Source of the DNA: Linyphia triangularis
Lineage: Eukaryota > Arthropoda > Arachnida > Araneae > Linyphiidae
Reading direction: 5' to 3'
NCBI GenBank assembly: GCA_963978545.1
Contig: OZ021732.1
Coordinates: 49,767,214-49,831,213 of the forward strand
Length of the DNA stretch: 64,000 nt
Shown: piece by piece, positions 12,001-24,000 of the stretch
Numbering within the stretch: position 1 is the first letter of the stretch
How the letters are laid out: the number at the start of each line of letters is the position of its first letter
The notes under the pieces: model-generated
The model's database searches: none
What the model was told of the DNA's origin: nothing
Seen by the model: the letters and a program-made list of their open reading frames with translations, nothing else
Position numbers and translations under genes: made by a program

Positions 12001-15000
12001 CATTCCAGCAATCATTTCCATCAACTGCTTCATTTGGTCTTCCATCATTCCTCTAGTTGTCGGCATTCAAAATTACGAAATCCCACTTCTGACACCACTG
12101 TTACGAATTTTTCCACTGAGGCAATGATGGCACAGTTTTCACGGTATAAAAATATTTATTCTCTCTTCAGAAAACTCACAAAATTTATTCACAGGCAACA
12201 GTTTAATTACTCTCAAGCTTCAACACAAGCTTCAACAAAAATAACTTCGAATTCAGCGATTATACAAGCTTACTCCAATAGGTAAACAAAGCGATCAGCT
12301 TTCAACGAAGTCCGAAGTCAATCTGAAAACTTTCCCGTTCTCCAGTCTTTTATATACAAGCGCGTGAGACATTCTCGAAATTTCCAGCCAATTCATCGGA
12401 AAAGAAATATCTCGAAACTTCTCGATTGCTTTAGGTGTTGCCACCTTTTTCTAACTTGTATAATCGCTATTAATTAATAAATAAAATAAGATAAAAATAA
12501 ATTACAATAGAATTTTGAAATAATACGTCACTATTTACAATATATACAGACAATTTGTGCAACAATTGTTAATGTTTGCTTACAAAGGACAAATGTTTAA
12601 AAAATTACTATTAAATTAGAAGTTTAGTTCTAATAATTTTTTAAATGATAAAAAGTCCATTCAGTGTCAATACTTCATATAGTATTTGCATGGAAATTAT
12701 ATTATCCCAAAGAAAATGTTATAAAAACAATTTCAAATTCAATTAAGTAGAATTGTATTTTTGAAACTATATTATGCAGTACTGTATTTTATTCAAATAT
12801 CTAATTTTTATTATTATATTTATTTAGTTATCCTTATTACTTTCAGGATGCAGATGCCAGTTATGATATCAATGGTAAAGACTCTGATCCTCAACCTAGA
12901 TATGATCAACTTGATTCCAACAGGTAAATTTCAAGTGTCTGTTTATTGCAAATGGTGTCTGTTAAGCTCTAGTTTGCTGACATTGCGCATGCATTTAAGC
13001 ATGTATTATTTACAATTCATTAGGGAAAGATTTTAACCAAGAAATTCAGTTTATGCAATAAATATTTTTACAGTGGGGAGGTTCAGCAGTGAAAGTTTGT
13101 ATGAAAGGTAATTTGTGATTTTTTTTAACAATATTTTTTCAGTACCTTCCACTTTGTATCAGTTAGCAGTATTAATGCATAGATTTCGAACTCTTGACAC
13201 ACAAATAGCTAATTCAATTTACGAATTTTGCGGTTTTTTTTTGTTTTTTTTTTAAACAAGTAAACATATTTGCAGCCACTAAAAACTAACCAATCACCTT
13301 TTCTGTTTTTGCTTATTTGTAGCATTTATTAAATGCTACTGATATCAGGATGTAACTCTCCATCTGATTTTTGTACAATAATTTTTTAATTGGAAGGTCT
13401 CTGCAGAATTGTGTTTCTCCTTCTTTAATTTTTGGTAAATTTACAACCTTTTCCTCAGAAAATTTGAAATTCTAAGTTGGTCTTTCCTTCATGGTTTTGA
13501 TTTATGTTTGAAGCAAACATTGAAGCATCAGCATATAAATTACTAAGAATTAAATGGACTTTTACTTTATTTTTATAGGAAGTTTTGCAGCCATTCAATG
13601 GTGTAATTTAGTAAAAATTTCACCATGTTTTTCTTTGATTTTATTGATAAAAAAATTTGATTTTATTACAAGTCTAATCCTTTTGAAATTTAGATGGGGG
13701 AGGGGAGAGATATGTAATGTAGACAACTTGGTAATTTGTTCTGTTTATCCATCTATCACTACCATCACCAAATCAGAAAATATTTTATTCTTGAATTGTT
13801 TATTTGTCGATTTTGATTTGTATAATATAGTGTTTTGAATTCATTTGTATGAAAACTAAATGCTTTATTTTCTTTATGTGGCTGCTACTACCGATGCAGC
13901 ATCTTTTATTATTATCTTACATTATTATTTTTTTATTATATTATGAGAATTCTGTAAGCAGATTAAATTGTCCTTAAAAACTACTTAATATTTACTTTTT
14001 AAAAGTTGTATGAACTCTGCATTGTGTTTCTAAATTGTACATAAACTTGAAAAGTACCACATTGAATGTATTCTTAAGAGAAGTATGTTGTTATTTTTTA
14101 TACTAGGCATGGAACCAGATGCGCTGGGGAAGTTGCAGCCAGTGCTAATAATAGCTTATGTTCTGTTGGAATTGCTTTTTTATCTAAGGTTGGAGGTAAG
14201 TGATGATTCTGTATTTACATTGTCTATTTTAGTTACTACTTTAATATGCTTTTATTTGTTATTTAACTAAAGTGTGACCCTTTTATGTTATGCTGTGCAG
14301 AGTTACCTTTCAATGTCCCATTGTAATAACATTGGTCATTTAAGCACATTAAAATGTGATGAGAAAACCTCTCACTTCAAGTTGCTCAATGTTTTTTTTT
14401 GCTTTTTTTTATTAAATTTTTGTTTTTACAGCTATTCTTCTAGTAGCTTCCTTTAAAATCTCTTTTGTATAACTGTACATTTTTATTTCAATGACACCTT
14501 TTAATCTTTTACTCCATTTTTAAAAGTTCAAGGCCAGGTAAATATTTTCACTAATGTCTGTTTTTATTTTATTTCTGTAAAAATTTTATAATTATGCTTA
14601 AGTTTTTGCAAATTTAAAAAAAATAACAGTTTAAAATAATATTGCTTTAGATTAGAACTATAAGAAATAACAAGAACATTAATTTCTTTACCCATTAAGC
14701 AAGTGTGATGTAACCTATTATTTTTGTTTGGTTTACATAAACAAAGTTTATTTTTAAACGTTCATCAAAAGACTTCTTGTGTATTTGGAACTATAAAATT
14801 ATGAAGGAATCATACTTTTAGCTCTTCAATTAAAATTATGAAATAAGTTTTTTAATTATGCAAGTTAATTTTTTGACCTATGAGTTAAATTGATCATCAG
14901 CATTATAAACTAACTGCTTAAATATAACATTTCAGTTGTTGATAATTAAGTTAGTATTAAATAATTCAGCACAATTTTAAGTTAAAAATAAACAGTTGTG

Positions 15001-18000
15001 TTTATATATTTTCCTTTCTTTGATTGTATTAGGTAGGTTAATTCCTTTATGCCTCTGATACAAAATAACCAATCTATAGCATACCAAACAGTCATGAGGC
15101 TATAAAAAATGTCTTAATAGAAAGTCATTTTCAAAGTATGTCAACTTACAAACTTAGCTCAGTACCCCCTCTACCTGTAATGTTAAATTGCCTATTTTTG
15201 ATACACCTTTTCTTGGATATTTCTTAACAAATGTCTTTGAAATTTTTTATATAGGTTAAATAGATTTTATACTATATACTGTGGTTAAAGTTTAGTTAAA
15301 AATACTATCAGAATTTTTTTCTTAAATTTTAATCAAACTTAAATTTTTTTTTCTTTCAAAGGTTTAGTATTTTAAAAAATAATTATGAAAGTAACAGGAT
15401 ATTTTTTATCCTCAGTTTAATTTGTAAGTTAGGTACCACAATTTCAAAATATTAATGGTATGTTTCTATAATTACCCAGTAAACTTTGAGCTATTTAATC
15501 AGGTATAAAATGTTCAATCTGTTATGCCCTTCAAGAGTTACTAACAAAATGTATTTTGGAACAGTGTATTCTCCAATTTTAAAGTGAAAGAGAAAAAAAA
15601 GTATTTTCTTTGAAATTAGGTGAAAGTACCTTAGTTTTAATGCCCTTTAAAACTGACAATTTTGTACATGGTAGATTTTGTTGTTGTAATAAGTTCTTTT
15701 TAATATTTTATTGTATGGATATCTCAAAAATTTTCCTTAATATTCATATTCTATAATTAACAATAATTTTTCTTCAATCACTATAATTTAATTCATTTAA
15801 AAACTATTAATCATTGAGGCAATTTTCTTAATTGTATCATCTAGTTGCAAAACCAGCCTTCTCCAAAAAATAAAATTTCCAGGGAAAGCTTATTTTCTGC
15901 CACATTTAGCCATAATGAGATAAGAACTAAAACTCTTTGGTTTTAGAGGCATTAAAGTAGTATGTTTTGAAACACAATATAAAGTGGCAGGTGCAGGGAA
16001 AGGGTTATTCAATTTTTTATTTTGGATACTTGTGCAACTTACTTTTAAGTTAGCCAGTTTTGCTACAAACCAGTGCTTAAAATTCGAAAAAAAAAAGAAA
16101 AACCTATGCAAATTTCAGACAGTTGTGGCGATATCTTCTTCTACAATTTCACATATTTCTTCATGATGGTTGATCCATTCATCTTTTTTATCCATGTCTT
16201 CTTCTCCATCCTCTCTGCTTCCTCCTTCTTGAGTAGCTGATGGCAAGATATTTTTGTAAAAAATTAACTGTTTGTCAGTATTCCAATTAGATCCGAAATG
16301 TTTTGGACATCTCAAAGTTTTAGAGGCTTTTTCACTGTACCTGGATCCACTGCCTCAAGCTTGCTGTTCATAATACTTCTCTTACTCTTCACAACTGGCT
16401 TTTTGACTCCTATCTCAGATCTTTAAAAGATTTCCCCTTTCACCAACACCTTATTCTTACATTATGAAAAATCTTTTCGTCGGAGAGAATTTGAAATGCC
16501 ACTGTGCAGGTGGTTTTAGGAAGGCATTGCTGGTCTTCTTTCAATCATGGTAGGTGTAATCTCTTCCTGGCTTGAAAACTGTTCCACTTTCAGATAAAAT
16601 TTCTTTATACTCTACAGGCTGAATGAGGGACTCAATTTTCTTTAACTTCCTTTTAATTTGAGCACAAATACAGATCTAGAGGGATATAAGAAAGGCCAGG
16701 AAAGAGGATTATTACGGTCCGATGTTTTTCAGCCAGCCATGCCTAGTGTAAAGATGACTTGTTTTGAAACTTATCAACTGGAGAATTTAGCTGGTTTTGC
16801 AGCACATAGTAATTTTCAAACGCATATAAAACGCGGATTTGCTTTGGTTTCTTGTTTCAAGTGGGTTGAAAAATTTACAAATGAAAAGTTGGTTGAAAAG
16901 TTTACAAATGAAAAAAAAAAAAAGCATTTCCAGGATTTGAGGAGTTGACCAGTTTTGTAACTAGATGACACAATTAATATTTATTTAAAAATAATTACGT
17001 TTCAAATAACTGAAAAAGAATTCTAATTTGAATGGCAAGTTTCTTGTAGTAATTATAGGCTAAAAATTTTAATCTTTCCTTTATGAGCTACTTTTATGCC
17101 GGAAACTGTTTGGTTTAGGTGAGCTTGTTTAAAACACACTTGCACTTAAGTACACATTTTTATAATTAACAAATGCTTCATCAAGTGTCTTCAGTTCCAT
17201 TTGACAATCTGAGTGGATATTCTGTATTTGTATATTGTTCTAATTTTATAAGTTTCCAAGCACAGACCACAATTTTAGACTAAAAAACAGTGAAAATTTT
17301 TTAATGTAGTATTTAAATATTGTCTGGTTTGAGACCACTTACTGAAAGGTTTATAATGTTTGAGCTGTCAACATATGTAATAAAATAACTACCAACTAAG
17401 ACATAATCACCCTCTCAATCCTTTTTGATTAAAAAAAAAAAAAAAAAAACTGTGTAGATTTAGAAATAAATGGGTGTTTGATATTGATGTCTGGATCCTT
17501 AATAAGTACACAAGTATTTTGTAATTTTTACTACATACTATTCAGTGCAGTATTCCATTATTTCAAGTAAAAATATCTTATTTTGCATTAAAACAAACAA
17601 ACATTGACATTAATTTCAATTTACATAATATGGTAGCAAACTCAAAGAGGCATATTTTCAATCCATTTTTTAAAAAATTCCTTTAATTTTTCCTTTGTTT
17701 GTAATGTTCACCAAAAGTATCAATAATTTGTTTAAGCAGACTGTCTTTGCCATAAGTATCGTGGTTTGTACTGAATCTCAAGATCTAAAATAATAAACCT
17801 ATGATATACTGAACAATAGGGTGGGCCGAAAATGGCCACTAATTTTTTTTTCGAAATCGTTTTGGGAATAGTGCGGAAAAGTTGCACATTTTTGTTCAAA
17901 GCAAGAAGGGCGCTGCTAAATATTGAGCAAAATGAACGAAATTTTGTGTGTGTTCCAACAACTGATACATTAGGCAACTATTCCATGCTATACCAATGCC

Positions 18001-21000
18001 GATTTTTAAAAATAATTTACAAAATTTTCCAAAAAATGGCTTAAAGAGCATTTTTTTAACACTTTTTACATTTTCAATGCCAGAGGGGCGCAACTAGATA
18101 TTGAGCAAAATTGACGAAATTTTGTGTGTGTTCTAATTGACCCATTAGGCAACTTTTCCGCGATATTCCCAAACCGATTTCGAAATAAAGTTTTTTCGGC
18201 CCACCCTACTGAACAACCCTAAGGATTTACTATCTGTATGCCATTGTATTTAATTTTAGTTATGTATTTAACATCTGATGCACTAAACTTATTCTTCTGC
18301 AAATAGGAAGGCAAAAATTTTAAAGTTAGTTAACAACGGATTCTTTCTATTTTTAATAATAATATGGATGGCAGAAAAGAAATTCTCATGAAGATACAAG
18401 ATGATTGCTGATATAACTATTGACTTTGATGAGTTGAACCAAACATACTGAACTGGTTTAAAAAAATGCCTAAACCTCAAGGATACAATTTTAAATTAAA
18501 AAATATTTGTTCTTCAAGCTTTACATTTGCACACTTATTTAATCCAAATCTTTGCATAATAATTTAAGGTTTTAGGTAAGGGTGGAACGATATTTTTGAA
18601 GTGATTTGTTAAGAGTGTACTAGTTATATAATTACCAATATAGGAATAACATGTTTAAACATCAAAATGGATTACCTATTATTCATATATTTAATTATTA
18701 AATTGATGTTTAATATATTTCAGTAACTGAACATACAAAAACAGTTTCAAATTTGATATGTTTAACCCTTTGTACTTAAGCGGTGCCCTTGAGGTTTGAT
18801 GCGTCCATTCATAGTGCGTCGCTCATGAGGTAAAATTCAAGGGCCTTATTTCGTTCATCACGTATAATCTAAAAAAAAAAAAAAAAATGGGGTATCAGAG
18901 TTTATACTCTAGCTGTCTCAAACACTGGCTACATTTGTTGCATTTTACCATATTATGGATCACTCATAACTGATCTCCTGGTCAGACCTGTTTCCTCAAG
19001 AATTCCGATACACCTATATAAAATGTTGTTGGAGTAAATTCCAGATACTCAGTCATCATATGTACACGAACCGCAACTGCACATCTTATGTCTTAGCTCA
19101 AGACTTAGCCAAACGAAAATGTCATAATACCAGATTGGTCCTAATGAACAGGAAAGATTTGCTCATTAGAATAAAAAAGCCAACATTAAAAAAAAAAAAT
19201 CTACTGTAGCCTATCGATGAGGCAACACCTTATTTTTAAGGTGGAAGGATTGTCACTTGTTTGACTACTAGGCGTGACACAGGAATGGAGACTGTCAAAA
19301 GGATTGCACAAGGTGGTGTAGAAATGGTGATCAAGAAACCAAACATTATATTAAATTATATAAAATAATATATGGGAGGTGTTGATTGGGCGAATCAGTA
19401 TTCATCGACATATTGTTTTCTGCAAAAATGGCTGAAATGGTGACATTTCATGAAGCATTTCTTTTTTTTTGGGGGGGGGGGGGTATGGAAACTTGCCTGA
19501 TCAATTCAATATTCAACAGATTTTATTACATACATGTGATTCTTCCGCGAATTAGCGGAAATCCGCGAATTTTTTTACGTGAATTAGCGGAAATCCGCGA
19601 ATTCATCATCGGCTGAAAATCCCGTTATCCGCTAAAATTTTGGAATTAGATTAGATAAGTTTTAAAAAATATTCAGAAATCGTTTTGAAAAGTCAGCCTT
19701 TTCCTTCATTTCCTAAAATGTTTTATTTATTTCAACTGACTGTCAAGGCCATTCGATCGACTTCCTTTTTTCATAAAAAGAATGCCTAGTGCGCTCGTTT
19801 CCCACTGTCCTTTTTCCACTGTAGTTCATGACTTGTTTTAGTCTGAACTAACTTGGTTAAAGAATAGTTAAACCGGTTTTCGATGCTGTTGCCTTTGTCA
19901 CGTGGTCTTCATACATGTGATTCATCCGCGAATTTGCGGAAATCCGCGAATTGCATCAAAATTATCCATCATCCACTGAAACTTGTGTCAATTCTGAAAA
20001 TAGATGTATTCAATTTTTTTCGGAAATCGTATTGAAAAATCGGCTTTCGTCCTTCATTCCCTTAAAATGTTTCTAATAAAAATCCTATTCAAATTCAAAG
20101 TCTCAAACTAAATTAAAAAATGTATAAAATTTGGCAATTTATCGCCGTGTTTTTTTTTTGTTTTTTGTTTTTTTTGCGAAAAAGGTATTCTCACCAATTT
20201 CATTAAAAAAAAAATTCCAGTGGATTGAATCTTGAATGCCAGATAATCGGACTTTTTCTGTATTTAACTATTATTACAGGGTGTCCAGTAGTTGGGAAAT
20301 ATACTTGAATTTTTTGCATCTCGGGAAAATCTTGGATTATGATTGAAATTCGTATTAATGTTGGAATTTTCGGTTGAATTCAGAAATTTTTACTCCTCTT
20401 CAGTTTCGGAAAAAGTCTTCTTATATCGGCGTTTTTCCACAATTTTCCCATTGATTTCGCGGATCAAAACATGGTTCTATTCGAAGATTTTTGACCGAAA
20501 TTTCGAACATGCCGGAGATCGATGGAATTTCCTGACAAACACGAAATCTGCACGTTTAATTTCTGCTAAACCACCGATGGAATGAATACTTTTCCTCAGA
20601 ATTTTTCTTTAATATCATAGCTTCTATCTGCATTATTTACGTTGATATGCGATGGACATTTTGCTGAACGTTACGGTGATGAAATGGCCGTTTTCCCGTG
20701 ATTATGGCGGACGCTATCGCTGTGAATTACGTTGTTGCATGATGATAAATTTTGTCTGAAATTCGGAATTTCCGCTCTTTTCTTATTAAAATTTCGATTA
20801 TTCTTGAGATCGATACAAATCTATCTACATTACAATCTTATTGAGCTTGCTAGCAAATCTGACAGCCATGGATCTTATGTGCGTTCAGACTTCCTCAAAC
20901 CTCCGATGTAATGGCCAATTTTTCTACAGATTACCTATCTCTATCGCCATTATTTACGTTGGTGTATGGTACTTAGTTTCGCTGAGCGTTCGGCTGACTT

Positions 21001-24000
21001 AAGGTCGGTATTTACATAAATTTACGCTGCTAACGGCAGGCAATATCGTCGAAATTTACGTTGTTGTGGTGTTAATTTTTTCCGATTGTTGCTTTAATGT
21101 AATTACTTGGATTTTCGCCGATACGGTGGCCGCTATCGCCGATATTTACTTTGGAGTAATGGTAATTTTCAACTAAGCCGTTTTAATAGTAGATATTGCG
21201 AAATTTGCTGCCCTCTTTAGGTGTCATTCGCCTAGGTTTCCGGTGATGTGATAGCCGCTATGCCCGTGATTAGTGTTTGTGTGAAGATCAGTTTTGCCTT
21301 TTGATTTGAATATATACAAAATTACTAAGATTTTAATTTAATTTTGTGCAAAAAATTCGACCCAATTGTCCAATTTTACTGTATATTCTTATTTATAATT
21401 GCAATTTTAACTGCTATAATATATAAAATAAGGTATTTTATCATATAAAAAAAAAAAATTATATTTTATCTAGAGCCATTAATAATAGTTAAAAAGTTAA
21501 AGCATTTTTTTTTATATAATTGTTTAAAATTGGCTTTTTCAACTGTGGAAATTTGAAATTTTTTGCTTGGGTACTGTATTGTGGTCTTGTAGAATCTCCC
21601 TCCCTTAGTACTTATCAACAGAAATGTTAGTGACAAGAAATTGTTTTCAAAGAAAAAGCTAGTGCCAAAGGAAACTGAAAGAAAGAACTGCAAAAGCTGC
21701 CAAATTACAGAGAAATGTTTGCCTGAAAAAAAAAAATCCTATGTCTCAAACTATCCTACCACATTCGAATCTTACACTCAAAATGAAGCTGTTTGTTCCA
21801 ATGCGGTTGATGCTTAGCACAAACTATTAAAGTGTACACCTAGTAACATTACCTGTGTATTTTGTCTGCTTAGATTTAGACCTTCATATTTATGACTTGG
21901 TAAACTATATAGTACCTTTTTTTTTTCTCAGTCTCAAGTATGAGCCTTTAAAATATCCTCTCTTCCTATTTTCAATATAACAACACAATTCTTTTCTGAT
22001 AAGCCATTTCTTATTTTCATACAATTTTTCTAATTTCTAAAATTAGTTCAGCACACTACTAAGTAGGGTATATTTTTATACTTGAAAATATGGTGATAAT
22101 TGGTCGCAAGAGGGGTCCTTGAACGTTTTTTGATGATGCTTGAATTTTTATTCGAAATTTTGCTGGACACCCTGTATTATAATTTCTGAATGTGTACAAA
22201 AACATTTAAGTCAAGTTAAATTTTTCAGTTATGATTAATACATGAACACAGTTGTCTTTATTTAATTATTGTGTGTGTGTCAATCACAATGAGACGTGAT
22301 TGTTGTAGAGTTAATAATTGAAATCAATCTTATATCCAAAATTTAACTAAAATTTGTATTGAATTTTGTGCGCTAATATATGTTTTTGTGTATTATGCTG
22401 TAAAATGACGAAAAATATTTCAGCTAATTTTTTGCTTGACTAATCACATGTATGTATTATATTCAACATAAAAATGAATAAATTGGGGAAATTTTATTAT
22501 TTTTTTACATTTGTTTGAGTATAAAATGATGTTAAATGCTTCCTTAATATAGCCAAAATCGTTTCGAGTTGCTGGTTCGCCCAAGCAAAAAAGGCCTCGA
22601 GTGCAAAGGGTTAACAAATTACTTTATCCCATTTTATTTTTAGAATTTCTAATTTAGCTTTCATAGTAATAATTTTCTCATAATATACTGTTATATACAC
22701 TCTAATAGCTTTGTAAAGTGTACTCATAGCATTCATTCTATTCTTGTATAGGGATCCGAATGCTTGATGGGGAAGTAACTGATGCTGTGGAAGCCCGATC
22801 ATTGAGCCATAATTTTCAGCATGTGGACATTTACAGTGCTTCCTGGGGTCCAGATGATAACGGAAGAACTGTTGATGGTCCCAGTGAACACACATTAAGA
22901 GCTTTTCAGGAAGGAGTGGCAAAGGTTTCGAGTTTACTTTAGTTTGAAGATCTTGTTAACTATGTTATTTGCACAAAATGCTGCATGAATTTTTTTCTTT
23001 GATAAAATTAAGATATATATGATTTCATGTTATTCTATTGTATTATAATCATGAATTCATGTGTATAATTGGAAAATTCTTTTGTAGCTGCAGTAACCAA
23101 ATGACTAGAATAATCTATAAAAATCTTTGGTTGACAATTATGGTGAAGGTAAAAAAAATATATTGAGCAATAGTAAAAAATTTCGACCTATTGATAGATA
23201 ATTACATAGATTTCTCAAGCAACTATGTATTGCTGTAAAAGTTTTTTACTTTTTGTTCAGCTTTTCATATTCTTTATTTCTCTAACTGTGATCTCTCCAC
23301 TCTTCAAGCTATTTTTATGTGTGCTTCTTACAAAATGTGAAAACTAGAATATATAATAAGCTGTATTGTTCTGCAAAGGTATTTTGCTATGTTTACCAAT
23401 GCATTCATGGGTAAATTAAAATAAATTTTAAGTCAGAATATTTTTTTATATTTTCTTTATTCATTTTTTCCCCCATCACTTATTTGTTTAGGGTAACTGG
23501 TTTCCTAAGTTTATTTTTTATTGTTAAGGGAAGGCATGGATTGGGATCCATATTCATCTGGGCTTCTGGAAATGGTGGCCGTGAATTTGACAACTGTAAT
23601 TGTGACGGCTATACAAATTCTATCTGGACTTTATCCATAAGCAGTGCCACAGAACATGGACTTGTGCCTTGGTACAGTGAAGCTTGCTCGTCGACTCTGG
23701 CAACAACCTATAGCAGTGGCTCTTCTGGTGAAAAACAAGTGGTGAGTTTGATATTTGTAATTTCAAATGATTATTTGGTTGTATGTTAAACTAGCTCTAA
23801 TCTAAGTACAAAATTTCTCTTTGAAATAGTTGAAAGGTACAGCTAAATAGAAAGTGTTGGGAAAATAAAACTGAATGTGAATGACTTCATCCTAGATGTT
23901 TGACTAATTAATTTTTTTTTAATTTACATGTTCATTGTGTTTTTTTAAATAAGTTACTAATCAATAAAACAACATTACAAATAAAAGTTTTAAAATGTAA

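Larger units (their letters stand above)
6670..12564 (-). mobile_element. Ty3/gypsy LTR retrotransposon, antisense in convertase intron 4
   Basis: The 5.9-kb element reads right to left: 5' LTR (12099-12564), primer binding site, gag, pol in the order protease, reverse transcriptase, RNase H, integrase, polypurine tract, and 3' LTR (6670-7135). Integrase placed last defines Ty3/gypsy order. The LTRs start TGTT and end AACA on the coding strand. They are 466 bp each and differ at only three aligned positions that I could find, so insertion is recent. Gag has one in-frame TGA and pol has three, so this copy cannot act alone. No matching short target duplication is visible: tatat lies on the left and attgt on the right. 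Confidence 0.96.
18766..22610 (+). mobile_element. Decayed piggyBac-like element with nested insertion
   Basis: The target sites TTAA (18762-18765 and 22611-22614) flank inverted ends CCCTTTGTACTTAAG and CCCTTTGCACTCGAG (12 of 15 match). The left part carries remnants of a piggyBac transposase. A 1.9-kb element with its own inverted ends (20277-22174) has inserted inside it. The remainder includes a duplicated ccgcgaatt-rich unit. The transposase N-terminal half is missing. Confidence 0.8.

Noticed and set aside
10174..12285. Plus-strand open frames over gag and protease
   Set aside because: Shadows of the minus-strand gag and pol frames.
17817..18208. Reading the MITE as a TA-flanked Tc1/mariner-type element
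   Set aside because: TA at both ends is part of the inverted repeat. The longer perfect CTGAACAA flanks explain the borders better.
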